A stretch of 64,000 nt of DNA. Origin: Paenarthrobacter ilicis (GTDB taxonomy: Bacteria > Actinomycetota > Actinomycetes > Actinomycetales > Micrococcaceae). Of this stretch, positions 42,930-51,112 are shown piece after piece. The notes below the pieces were generated by a model. It worked only from the letters and a program-made list of their open reading frames with translations. It was not told the origin of the DNA and did no database searches. The DNA is taken from NCBI RefSeq assembly GCF_016907545.1, contig NZ_JAFBCD010000001.1, forward strand, positions 3,782,001-3,846,000. Direction: 5' to 3'. Every line of letters starts with the position of its first letter. The stretch's first letter is position 1. The position numbers were made by a program, and so were the translations under genes.

Positions 42930-43230
42930 AGCCGGCCACCTCTTTCTGCTTGGATCGTTGAGCTTGCACAGGCTCCTCGGCAGGGGATCCCGTGCCGGCG
43001 AGCGCCGAGTCAATAACGGGTTCCTCGAGCATGAGCACGGCATACCGCTCAGGGTCCGATTGGCGGAGCAGCCCGGTGCCCGCAACTTCCCGGATGGCCT
43101 CAACGCCTTCCACCGCTTCTTCCTTGGAAGAAAAGCGTTTGGAAAGTCCCATCAACGCATCGTCACCATCAACCAACAGAACCCGGTATCCGCCGTCGGG
43201 CGTTTCCACCAGTTCCAAATGCCCAGCCAC
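42919..43230 (-). CDS. DUF1508/YegP-like small protein
   Basis: A 103-residue protein. Its first half, ELVETPDGGYRVLLVDGDDALMGLSKRFSSKEEAVEGVEAIREVA, has the strand-strand-helix pattern and spacing of DUF1508 domains. The second half is a charged, possibly disordered tail. The GTG at 43230 is preceded by GAGGAG. It overlaps the HAD gene, suggesting coupled translation. The assignment is by pattern and the function is unknown. Confidence 0.6.
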   Translation of the reverse strand: MAGHLELVETPDGGYRVLLVDGDDALMGLSKRFSSKEEAVEGVEAIREVAGTGLLRQSDPERYAVLMLEEPVIDSALAGTGSPAEEPVQAQRSKQKEVAGCGS

Positions 43231-43344
43231 GCACAACTCCTCGTCCTCGATGACACATGCATAGTAAGTCTACTGATTATAGTCCTTTGTGAAACATTCG
43301 GTAACGCGGGAATTACGTGCCTGCAAGTTCTTGTTACAACCCAC

Positions 43345-43986
43345 ATGACAACCATTGGAATCATCGGAGCAGGACACATCGGCAGCCAAGTAGCCCGCAA
43401 GGCGGTGCAACTCGGCTATGACGTGGTCATCAGCAACTCCCGGGGACCGGAAACCCTGGGTGACCTCGTCCAGGAACTCGGGCCGCGCGCCCGCGCGGCG
43501 ACGGCCGCCGAGGCAGCAGCGGCAGGCGATTTCGCCGTGGTCACCGTTCCCCTCAAGAACTACCGGGCCATCCCCACCGAACCCCTCGAGGGCAAGATCG
43601 TCATCGACACCAACAACTACTACTGGGAGCGCGACGGCCGCATCCCCGAGTTGGACAACGGCGACACCACCACGTCATCGCTTCTCCAGAAGCACCTCCC
43701 CACGTCCAAAGTGGCCAAGGGTTTCAACCACATCGCCGCCAAGGACATCACCACGGACGGGACCGCAGCAGGCACTCCCAACCGCCGCGCCCTGGCCACT
43801 GCCAGCGATTTCCCCGAGGCCGCAGAACTGGTCACCCGGATCTATGACGAGTTCGGCTTTGACACCGTGAACATCGGCCCGCTGGCTGACAGCTGGCGCG
43901 TTGAGCGGGACCGGCCGGCATACGTGGTGCGCCAGAACGCTGACGAACTGCGCGAGAACCTCGCCAAGGCGCCGCGCACCCTCTAG
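43345..43986 (+). CDS. NADPH-dependent F420 reductase-like oxidoreductase
   Basis: A 213-residue single-Rossmann protein with IGIIGAGHIGSQVARKAVQLGYDVVISNSRGPE. That is the F420:NADP oxidoreductase/NADP-binding pattern with an SNSR segment for NADP phosphate. VIDTNNYYWERDG and KGFNHIAAKDI are also typical of this group. Many actinobacterial members do not use F420, so the second cofactor is open. No Shine-Dalgarno site is visible before the ATG, so the mRNA may be leaderless. It diverges from the DUF1508 gene. Confidence 0.8.
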   Translation: MTTIGIIGAGHIGSQVARKAVQLGYDVVISNSRGPETLGDLVQELGPRARAATAAEAAAAGDFAVVTVPLKNYRAIPTEPLEGKIVIDTNNYYWERDGRIPELDNGDTTTSSLLQKHLPTSKVAKGFNHIAAKDITTDGTAAGTPNRRALATASDFPEAAELVTRIYDEFGFDTVNIGPLADSWRVERDRPAYVVRQNADELRENLAKAPRTL

Positions 43987-44093
43987 GGCAAAACGTACGA
44001 CGGCGGCTGGCGGCACGCGTTTCTCCGTCACCGGCGTCAATAATCCGGGCGAAAACGTGTCACGATTCCACTCCGACTCGCACTTTATGGGTG

Positions 44094-44140
44094 GCTGCCT
44101 TTCCGGAAGGCCCTTGCGCGTGGGCGCCCGGGAAGGCAGC
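44094..44140. terminator. Hairpin between the reductase and VOC genes
   Basis: A 13-bp stem (44094-44106 with 44128-44140, one G-T type mismatch) lies about 110 bp after the reductase stop and is followed by TTCCC. It may be a weak terminator. Confidence 0.4.
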
Positions 44141-44168
44141 TTCCCATGAGCCCCACGCGAGGAGTCCC

Positions 44169-44960
44169 GTGTCCACCCGAATTTCCAGTTGGCCAGCAGC
44201 CACCCCCATGCGTGTCGACCTCGAAACGGACGATCCCGCGGCGGCCCGGTCCTTTTACCGGAAGCTCTTTGGGTGGGACTTCATCCCCTCCGGCGCCGGC
44301 ACCGGCGACTACTCCCTGGCCCACCTCAGCGGGCGGGCAGTAGCCGGAATCGGGGGCCGCAGAATCTCCGGCACAGGCTCCGCGTGGACCAGTTACCTGG
44401 CATCTGACGACGTGGACAGCACGGCCGGGAGAATCATCGCTGCCGGCGGTCAAGTACTCATCCAGCCGCGTGACGTCCTGGACGCAGGCCGCATGGCACT
44501 GGCAACGGACAGCGTCGGCGCAGTCTTCGGAGTATGGCAGGCGGGAAACCACATTGGAGCCGAACGCGTCAACGAGCACGGCGCGCTCTGCTGGAATGAG
44601 CTCCACACGCGCGACTACCCCGCAGCCCGCACCTTCTACGCCTCAGTCTTTGACGTCAGCTACCAGGACGTCAGCGAAAAAGACTTCGTGTACTCAACCT
44701 TCCGACGGCCGTCAGACGGCAGGGAAGTAGGCGGGATTCACCACGACACCGCGCTGGCCGGCGCACTGGCCGGCGTTCCGGACCACTGGAAGGCGTGGTT
44801 TGCCAGCGACCATGTGGACGGAACAGTTGCCCGGGCAGGGGAGCTCGGAGCCATGATCATGTCCCCTGCCGCCGAGAGCCCCTTGGGACGCATGGCGGTT
44901 ATCCGGGGCCCCCAGGGTGAAACATTCGGCGTCATTGATGCGCCGCGGACCAAGGATTAA
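44169..44960 (+). CDS. Two-domain VOC/glyoxalase-family protein
   Basis: A 263-residue protein made of two vicinal-oxygen-chelate units. Each begins with a pattern like DLETDDPAAARSFYRKLFGW or ELHTRDYPAARTFYASVF, and both end in an F-G-V segment (GAVFGVWQ and GETFGVID). Such proteins bind a metal or small molecule; members include hydroxylase-, dioxygenase- and resistance-type proteins. The GTG at 44169 has GAGGAG upstream. No substrate can be assigned. Confidence 0.8.
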   Translation: MSTRISSWPAATPMRVDLETDDPAAARSFYRKLFGWDFIPSGAGTGDYSLAHLSGRAVAGIGGRRISGTGSAWTSYLASDDVDSTAGRIIAAGGQVLIQPRDVLDAGRMALATDSVGAVFGVWQAGNHIGAERVNEHGALCWNELHTRDYPAARTFYASVFDVSYQDVSEKDFVYSTFRRPSDGREVGGIHHDTALAGALAGVPDHWKAWFASDHVDGTVARAGELGAMIMSPAAESPLGRMAVIRGPQGETFGVIDAPRTKD

Positions 44961-45000
44961 GGGAGACCAAGGACTGGCTGGGCCCAACGGAACGACTGGG

Positions 45001-45085
45001 GTAAAGCACCGCTTGGGGTAAAGCACCGCCTGGGGTAAAGCACCGCCTGGGGTAAAGCACCGCCTGGGGTAAAGCACCGCCTGGG
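45001..45085. repeat. Five tandem copies of a 17-bp repeat
   Basis: GTAAAGCACCGCCTGGG is repeated five times head to tail (the first copy has one T for C). The array lies in the 137-bp gap between the VOC and PaaX-type gene stops. The 17-bp period is out of step with codons. No hairpin or cas-like context is present. Confidence 0.95.
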
Positions 45086-45097
45086 ACCAGGCACCAC

Positions 45098-45982
45098 TCA
45101 GGCCGCTGCTGGATCCAGCGCTTCGGCAATGATCTCGTGCGCATGCGCGGCAGCCAACGGGGCGGCCAGCCGATGCACGGCCTGGAAAGTCCTCCGGACT
45201 GCCGGACCATGCCACTCGGGCGGAAGGTAGTCCGTTGGGAGATTGGGATCCCGGTACGGGAACCGGCGCCACATGGTGAGCATGGGGATGTAATAACGGA
45301 ACGCGTCCCTGCGCAGTTCTTCCGTTGACCCAGCGAGAGCCTCTTCCGGATCGCTGCCTACCAGTGCAGACCATTCCTGTTCAGCCCCGGCGTAGAGCTC
45401 CAGGAACTCGCTGAACTCCTGGTCGAGTTCCTTGAGGTCCCACCACTCGGAGATTTTGGGTCGCATGGGACCGTCAAACACATAGTCACTGCGGAAAAGG
45501 TCCACGAATTCGATCAGGCCCGCGGCAGTAAGGCGATGCCTTGCCTGCTCCAGTTTCTGGGCCGGCGCGATCCACACCCCGTTGGCCACCGAACCAAACC
45601 CCAGTCCGGACAATTCGGAGCGAAGCTGGTGCCGGCGGTTCCGCATGGATTCGGGTACCGAGAACACGGCCAACACCCACGTGTCTACGGGGGCGGGCTG
45701 CTCGGGAGCGAAGATTCGGCGGTCACCCTCGCGGAAGACGTCGCTGATGGACTCCGAGACCTTGTACTTGGCGATCCCGCCTTCCCGCACGCTCTTCAGT
45801 ACACCCTTGGCCTTGAGCCTGGACACCGAAGACCGAACACCCGGGGCGTCGTAACCGAGGGATCCCAGCATGGAGATCAGCGCAGAAACCGGCAGGGCAT
45901 CGCCCGCATTCCGGCCGTAGAGACCAAAAATTGTGACAAGCAATTGTTGGTGGCGCACCGGGGGTGCCGGGACGGCGAACAT
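45098..45982 (-). CDS. PaaX-family transcriptional regulator
   Basis: A 294-residue regulator. The N-terminal winged helix (LLVTIFGLYGRNAGDALPVSALISMLGSLGYDAPGVRSSVSRLKAKGVL) and the mid region DTWVLAVFSVPESMRNRRHQLRSELSGLGFG match PaaX. PaaX proteins usually repress phenylacetyl-CoA or other aryl-CoA pathways. A CoA-dependent aromatic cluster starts 1 kb away, so control of that route is possible. The ATG at 45982 has GAGGA upstream. It does not adjoin any paa genes here. Confidence 0.88.
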   Translation of the reverse strand: MFAVPAPPVRHQQLLVTIFGLYGRNAGDALPVSALISMLGSLGYDAPGVRSSVSRLKAKGVLKSVREGGIAKYKVSESISDVFREGDRRIFAPEQPAPVDTWVLAVFSVPESMRNRRHQLRSELSGLGFGSVANGVWIAPAQKLEQARHRLTAAGLIEFVDLFRSDYVFDGPMRPKISEWWDLKELDQEFSEFLELYAGAEQEWSALVGSDPEEALAGSTEELRRDAFRYYIPMLTMWRRFPYRDPNLPTDYLPPEWHGPAVRRTFQAVHRLAAPLAAAHAHEIIAEALDPAAA

Positions 45983-46107
45983 CGAACGATCCTCATTTCC
46001 GCGCCCCACATCGGGCGCCAGTCCAGTTCATCATAGGTCCGGTGGAGGGACGGTCAGCTGAAGATGACCGTGTGGGGCTCGACTGGTCCTGGGTAGCCGG
46101 AGCATAC

Positions 46108-46119
46108 TAAGCATGCTTA
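46108..46119. promoter_or_regulatory. Perfect palindrome upstream of the membrane protein gene
   Basis: TAAGCATGCTTA is a perfect 12-bp palindrome, 72 bp before the next gene start and 125 bp before the PaaX-type gene start on the other strand. It could be an operator in this divergent region. Confidence 0.35.
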
Positions 46120-46191
46120 CTATGGTGGAACACTTCTTTGGGTCGCTTTGATGCCTCGAAGACTCCTCCGCTCGACGATAGGAAACACATC

Positions 46192-46725
46192 ATGGCAGGA
46201 AACCTGGTAGCACGTTCCATTCACGACCTCACGGCGGCGGCATGGTTCGGTGGTTCATTGATGGGAGCCATTGGCCTCAATGGTGCCGCGGCAGAAGCAA
46301 AAGACCCCACGGAGCGCACCCGCTTGTCGAGCAAAGGCTGGGGCAAATGGGCGCCGATCCAGACCGCGGCCTTCGCGGGTCACCTGGCCTCGGACCTCGC
46401 GATCGCCTGGAACAACAAAGGCCGCATCGCCAAGCAGGACAGCGTGGCCGCGGACACCGTATACAAAACAGTGGTGACCCTGGCCGGCGCAGCGGTAACG
46501 CTGTACGCAGGAATCGTGGGCAAGAAGGTTGACGAGCTCTCCGAAGAAGGAGCCGAGGGTGCCACCGAGCCGCGTGCCGGCGCGTCCGATGAGCTGAAGT
46601 CCGCCCAGACCCAGCTGAAGGCGTTGCAGTGGGCTATTCCGGCATTCGCTGCTTGGGTCATCATTCTCGGTGCCAAGCACGGCGAAATGCAGCGGCCCAA
46701 GAACGTCCTCAAGGGCCTGCGCTAA
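46192..46725 (+). CDS. Small membrane protein of unknown function
   Basis: A 177-residue protein with hydrophobic helices near residues 12-32, 85-105 and 148-165, separated by a charged loop (VDELSEEGAEGATEPRAGASDELKS). The N-terminus MAGNLVARSIHDLTAAAWFGGSLMGAIG recalls uncharacterised actinobacterial membrane proteins. I do not recognise a function. The ATG at 46192 is preferred over 46138 because the family-like sequence begins there. A terminator follows. Confidence 0.75.
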   Translation: MAGNLVARSIHDLTAAAWFGGSLMGAIGLNGAAAEAKDPTERTRLSSKGWGKWAPIQTAAFAGHLASDLAIAWNNKGRIAKQDSVAADTVYKTVVTLAGAAVTLYAGIVGKKVDELSEEGAEGATEPRAGASDELKSAQTQLKALQWAIPAFAAWVIILGAKHGEMQRPKNVLKGLR

Positions 46726-46761
46726 ACCCCTCCCCCGGCCCCCGGGCCAGCACCGCAAGTA

Positions 46762-46827
46762 CCCCGCCGGGATGGCATCTGATGACAATCCGTAACTGTC
46801 ATTGAGTGTCATCCCTGCGGGGTTTTG
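46762..46827 (+). terminator. Long terminator hairpin
   Basis: ccccgccgggatg (46762-46774) pairs with catccctgcgggg (46810-46822), one mismatch, with a partly paired inner region, followed by TTTT. It lies 36 bp after the membrane protein gene. Confidence 0.75.
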
Positions 46828-46863
46828 GGTTCTGCGGGGTTTTGGGTTGTGCGGACATTCGGG

Positions 46864-47331
46864 TTAGTGCATGGCTGCGACCAGGTGGGCCGGCCAGGGT
46901 TGCGCTGAGGTGGAACCCTGCGGAACGTGCACGGTGGTGACTGTCCCATAAGCGGCCACCTCACCAGCCGCAACCTCACCGCCGCCGGGAGTGCCGCCGT
47001 CGGAGGCATCGCCGTGGGGAGTGCCGCTGGCTGAACCTTCCAGCGGATGGGCGCGGACCTCGAACGCCATGCTCATGGACGTCCGGCCCAGCGCCTGGAT
47101 GGTCACAGTGGCCGTGATGCGCTGCCCGAACCACAGCTTGGACGTGTAGTTGATGACCTGCTGAACGCGCGGCGCACTGGGAAAGTAGTCCGGCAGGTCC
47201 AGCGCCCGGAACAACTCCGCTTCGGCCGCTTCAACCCAGCGAAGGATCGCCGAGTTGTGCTGGTGCCCGGAGGCATCGGTGTCCACCCATTCCACCGTTC
47301 GTTCAACGCTTGCCTCCGGGAACCTTGTCAC
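46864..47331 (-). CDS. Hotdog-fold acyl-CoA thioesterase (4HBT family)
   Basis: A 155-residue protein with the 4HBT motif VEWVDTDASGHQHNSAILRWVEAAE; the first Asp is the usual catalytic residue. A Gly/Asp-rich insertion (residues about 100-125) is unusual for the family. It starts 8 bases after the transporter stop and is the last gene of the CoA-dependent aromatic operon. Hydrolysis of an aryl-CoA product is expected. GTG is the start. Confidence 0.8.
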   Translation of the reverse strand: MTRFPEASVERTVEWVDTDASGHQHNSAILRWVEAAEAELFRALDLPDYFPSAPRVQQVINYTSKLWFGQRITATVTIQALGRTSMSMAFEVRAHPLEGSASGTPHGDASDGGTPGGGEVAAGEVAAYGTVTTVHVPQGSTSAQPWPAHLVAAMH

Positions 47332-47339
47332 GGGAATGC

Positions 47340-48704
47340 CTACCGTGCGCCCACTGCGGCGTCGTCAGGATCGACGTCGACGGCGGCCAGCGGCACTTCG
47401 GGCTGTGGCTTGGGAATCATTGCCACGGCAACGGCTGCCAGTACGGCGATGCCTGCGAAGATCGCGAAGTTGGCCTCGAACGGAAGCTTGGACCCTGCGA
47501 TCCAGCCGCCAATCAACGGTCCGGAGATGGCACCCAGGCGGGCGAAGCTCAATGCCCACCCGGTAGCAGTTCCGCGTACCTTCGCAGGGTAGTAATCGGC
47601 GATGTAGCCGGTCAGGACCAGCGAGGTGGAGATGGACCCGATCCCGGCGAAGGCCACGAAGAGCAGGTTGACCACCATGGTGTTGGGGAACACCAGGAGC
47701 ATGATTCCCAGACCGCCCAGGATGTAGAACACCACCAGGATGAGCTTCTTGCCGTACTTGTCCGCGGCCTTGCCAAGGAGCAAACCGCCAATGGCCGAGG
47801 CGAGGCTGAAGACCAAAAGGAAGGTCAGCGACGAGCCGAGGTCGTAGCCGGCCTTCTTCATGATGCTGGGCAGCCACGTGTTCAAGCCGTAAACCAGCAG
47901 CAGGCCCAGGAACAGGGAGATCCAGAAGAAGACGGTGGAGCGGAGGTACTTCATGGAGAACATGGTGGTGATGGTCTTCCACCACGGATCAGCCTGGCTG
48001 CCATGTGCAGCAGAAACAGCGGGTGCAACCGCCGGCCGGTAGTCGGAGATCCGCAGCTTGGCCGCCAAAGCCTTGGCTTCGGAGCGCCGGCCCTTGGATT
48101 CCAGGAATTCCAAGGACTCGGGAAGGAATTTCCAGATGATCGGGAGCAGCACCACGGGTGCGGCGCCGATCGCGATCACGGCACGCCACCCACCGAGCGG
48201 GAGCACGAACAGTGCGGCCAGTGCTGCAGCCACGATACCCAGGGAGTACCCGGAGTACATGAGTCCGTAGTTGAAGGAGCGCTTGTTCGGTGCCGAGTAT
48301 TCGATGGTCAGCGCCGCCGCCACGGGGATCACGCCGCCCATGCCCAGCCCGCCGATCAGGCGGAACAGGCCGAACAGTTCCGGCGTCGGTGCCCAAGCTG
48401 CCCCTGCCTGGGTGAGCGTAAAGATCACCATGGAGGCCAGCAGCATCTTCTTGCGGCCGATCAGGTCGCTCAGGGTGCCGATGAAGAGCGCACCGATAAG
48501 CATGCCGATCAAGGCATATGAACCCAGGCCACCCAGCGCCAGCGGCGAAAGGTTCCATTCCTTGTACTCAGCCAGGGCCGGGAGAACTGCGCCGAGGACA
48601 CCGACGTCGTATCCCTCTGCCAGGATCGCGATCCAGCAGCAGAACAACACCATGCCGGTGGTTTTGGTGGGGACATTCCAGTCATTGACGGGTGCGGTTG
48701 CCAT
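47340..48704 (-). CDS. MFS aromatic acid transporter (AAHS family)
   Basis: A 454-residue, 12-helix transporter with the AAHS helix-1 motif AEGYDVGVLG and the loop 2-3 motif TLSDLIGRKK. A hydrophilic loop of about 60 residues lies after helix 6. The ATG at 48704 begins just after the stop of the monooxygenase gene, so it is co-transcribed. Anthranilate, salicylate or benzoate is the probable substrate given the CoA ligase and aryl-CoA monooxygenase of the same operon. Confidence 0.88.
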   Translation of the reverse strand: MATAPVNDWNVPTKTTGMVLFCCWIAILAEGYDVGVLGAVLPALAEYKEWNLSPLALGGLGSYALIGMLIGALFIGTLSDLIGRKKMLLASMVIFTLTQAGAAWAPTPELFGLFRLIGGLGMGGVIPVAAALTIEYSAPNKRSFNYGLMYSGYSLGIVAAALAALFVLPLGGWRAVIAIGAAPVVLLPIIWKFLPESLEFLESKGRRSEAKALAAKLRISDYRPAVAPAVSAAHGSQADPWWKTITTMFSMKYLRSTVFFWISLFLGLLLVYGLNTWLPSIMKKAGYDLGSSLTFLLVFSLASAIGGLLLGKAADKYGKKLILVVFYILGGLGIMLLVFPNTMVVNLLFVAFAGIGSISTSLVLTGYIADYYPAKVRGTATGWALSFARLGAISGPLIGGWIAGSKLPFEANFAIFAGIAVLAAVAVAMIPKPQPEVPLAAVDVDPDDAAVGAR

Positions 48705-48706
48705 GA

Positions 48707-51097
48707 CTACTTCACCAGAACCGATGCTGCATCGGACCGGGGAGTCCAACGAAGGTGTGTGGTGGCCTCTTCAATATCCACTTCCTTGAGCAGCGACAAG
48801 CGCGGACGGACAGCGTCAGTGCGCGAGCTCGGCGGTTTCCGGCGTCCTGCCTTGAACTGGGGAATCCATTCGGCGCCGGGCCCTTGGTAGTCCTGTTCTG
48901 CGGCGGCATGGAGGGTCCACTGCGGATCGTAGAGGTGCGTGCGGCCCAGTGCGATGAGGTCCGCGCGTCCGGCGAGGAGGATCGAGTTGACGTCGTCGTA
49001 ACTGGAAATGGCGCCGACGGCGATCACTGCCACGCCTGCCGGAGCGGCCACTTCCTGACGGATACGGTCGGCGAACGGGGTCTGGTAGCTGCGTCCGAAC
49101 GCGGGCTTCTCTTCCTTGGCAACCTGGCCGGTGGAGACATCCAGTCCTGCGGCGCCGTGTTCCACGAAAGCCTTGGCGATGGCCACCGAATCATCGGAGG
49201 TGTTGCCACCTTCGATCCAGTCCGTGGCTGAGATGCGGACCGTCACGGGCTTGCCGGCAGGCCACGCCGCGCGTACGGCGTCGAACACTTCCAGCGGGAA
49301 CCGCAGCCGGTTCTCCAAGCTGCCGCCGTACTGGTCGGTTCGTTTGTTGGACACCGGCGACAGGAAGGAGGACAACAGGTAGCCATGAGCGGCGTGGATT
49401 TCCAGGAGGTCGAAGCCGGCCTGCTCGGCACGAACAGCTGAGGCAACAAACTCAGCCGTGATGGCGTCCATTCCCTCGCGATCCAGTTCTACTGGCGTCT
49501 GGTTGTCGGGGCCGTAGGGCAGGGCTGACGGTCCGGCCACGGTCCAGTTTCCGGACTCGAGTGGCTGGTCAATGCCTTCCCACATGAGCCGGGTTGAACC
49601 CTTGCGGCCTGAATGACCCAGCTGGGCGCCGATCTTGGCGGTGGAACGCGAGTGGACGAAGTCCACGATTTCCTTCCAGCTGTCACGCTGCTGGTCGGTG
49701 TACAGGCCGCTGCAGCCGGGGGTGATGCGTCCGGCTTCAGATACGCAGACCATCTCGGTCATGACCAAGCCGGCTCCGCCCAAAGCCTTGGAACCCAGAT
49801 GGACTTTGTGGAAGTCACCGGGGACGCCATCCGTGGCCGAGTACATGTCCATCGGGGAGACAACAATGCGGTTCTTCAGCTCCAGCTCGCCGATGCTGAA
49901 GGGCTGGAACATGGCTGGGGCAACCTCGGTGAGGCCCTGGGCCGTGGCAAAGTCGCGGTCAACAGCGTCCGCGAACTCAGGATCGCGCAGGCGCAGGTTT
50001 TCCTGCGTGATGCGGCGGCTGCGGGTCAGCAGGTTGAAGGCGAACTGGGTGGGATCCTGGTCCTTGTACTGGCCGATGCGCTCAAACCATTCAAGGGATG
50101 CCTGGGCTGCGCGCTGCGTGGATGCCACCACGGGCCGCCGCTCGGTCTCGTAGGCTTCCAGTGCGGCTTCGATGTCTGCGTGCTCGTGCAGGCAGGCGGC
50201 CAATGCCAGCGAGTCCTCCATGGCCAGCTTGGTGCCTGAGCCGATGGAGAAGTGGGCCGTGTGGGCAGCATCGCCCAGAAGCACAACATTGCCCTTACGC
50301 CAGCTCTGGTTCCTGACCGTGGTGAAGTTGATCCACTTGGAGTTATTGGTCAGGACGTCGTACCCGTCCAGTTCTTCGGCGAAGATTTCGCGGATTTTGG
50401 CGATGGACTTCTCGTCGGAAACGCCGGGAGGGAAGACCTCGGTGGCGGTTTCGTCAAAGCCTGCGGCGTGCCACACGTCTTGGTGCATTTCCACAATGAA
50501 CGTGGAGCCCTCATCCGAGTAGGGGTAGCCGTGGATCTGCATGACGCCCCACTCGGTTTCCTTCACGAAGAACTTGAAGGCCTCGAACACCTGGTTGGTA
50601 CCGAGCCACATGAATTTGTTGCTGCGCGGATCAAGGTCCGGTTTGAAGGAATCGGCGTACTTGGCCCGGATCTGTGAGTTGACGCCGTCAGCTGCCAGCA
50701 CCAGATCGTAGTTGGCTTCAAGTTCCTCAACGGCGGGAGCCAAGGTACTGAAACGCACGTCCACATTGAGTTCGATGCAACGGCGCTGGAGCAGTTCCAG
50801 CAGTTCCTTGCGGCTCATGGCAGCGAAGCCCTGGCCGCCCACGGTGATCATTTCGTCCCGGAAGTGAATGTCGATGTCCGACCAGCGGGCGAAGCGGCGG
50901 CTCATGTATTCAGCCACCACGGGATCGGCGTTGCCGATTCCGCCCAGGGTTTCATCGGAAAACACGACGCCGAAACCGAAGGTGTCGCTGGCAGCGTTGC
51001 GTTCCCAGAGGGTGATGTCGTGGGACGGATCCAGCTGCTTCATCAATGCTGCGAAGTACAGGCCGCCCGGGCCGCCTCCAACGATTGCAATTTTCAT
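48707..51097 (-). CDS. Fused aryl-CoA FAD monooxygenase/OYE-type reductase (2-aminobenzoyl-CoA monooxygenase/reductase or salicylyl-CoA 5-hydroxylase type)
   Basis: A 796-residue two-domain flavoenzyme. Residues 1 to about 390 form an FAD monooxygenase with GGGPGGLYFA at the start, DTFGFGVVFSDETL and GDAAHTAHFSIGSGTKLAMED. From about 395 an old-yellow-enzyme domain follows, with SPMDMYSATDG, IHAAHGYLLSSFLSP and GGSLENRLRF. This fusion is known from the anthranilate hybrid pathway, where it hydroxylates and then reduces the ring of 2-aminobenzoyl-CoA. Actinobacterial relatives are often called salicylyl-CoA 5-hydroxylase. The adjacent ligase and nearby RidA favour anthranilate. A strong GAAGGAG precedes the ATG. 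Confidence 0.88.
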   Translation of the reverse strand: MKIAIVGGGPGGLYFAALMKQLDPSHDITLWERNAASDTFGFGVVFSDETLGGIGNADPVVAEYMSRRFARWSDIDIHFRDEMITVGGQGFAAMSRKELLELLQRRCIELNVDVRFSTLAPAVEELEANYDLVLAADGVNSQIRAKYADSFKPDLDPRSNKFMWLGTNQVFEAFKFFVKETEWGVMQIHGYPYSDEGSTFIVEMHQDVWHAAGFDETATEVFPPGVSDEKSIAKIREIFAEELDGYDVLTNNSKWINFTTVRNQSWRKGNVVLLGDAAHTAHFSIGSGTKLAMEDSLALAACLHEHADIEAALEAYETERRPVVASTQRAAQASLEWFERIGQYKDQDPTQFAFNLLTRSRRITQENLRLRDPEFADAVDRDFATAQGLTEVAPAMFQPFSIGELELKNRIVVSPMDMYSATDGVPGDFHKVHLGSKALGGAGLVMTEMVCVSEAGRITPGCSGLYTDQQRDSWKEIVDFVHSRSTAKIGAQLGHSGRKGSTRLMWEGIDQPLESGNWTVAGPSALPYGPDNQTPVELDREGMDAITAEFVASAVRAEQAGFDLLEIHAAHGYLLSSFLSPVSNKRTDQYGGSLENRLRFPLEVFDAVRAAWPAGKPVTVRISATDWIEGGNTSDDSVAIAKAFVEHGAAGLDVSTGQVAKEEKPAFGRSYQTPFADRIRQEVAAPAGVAVIAVGAISSYDDVNSILLAGRADLIALGRTHLYDPQWTLHAAAEQDYQGPGAEWIPQFKAGRRKPPSSRTDAVRPRLSLLKEVDIEEATTHLRWTPRSDAASVLVK

Positions 51098-51112
51098 GGG
51101 TGTTGCTCCTTC

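Noticed and set aside
45001..45085. Tandem repeats as a CRISPR array
   Set aside because: Repeats are directly adjacent with no spacers and no cas genes.
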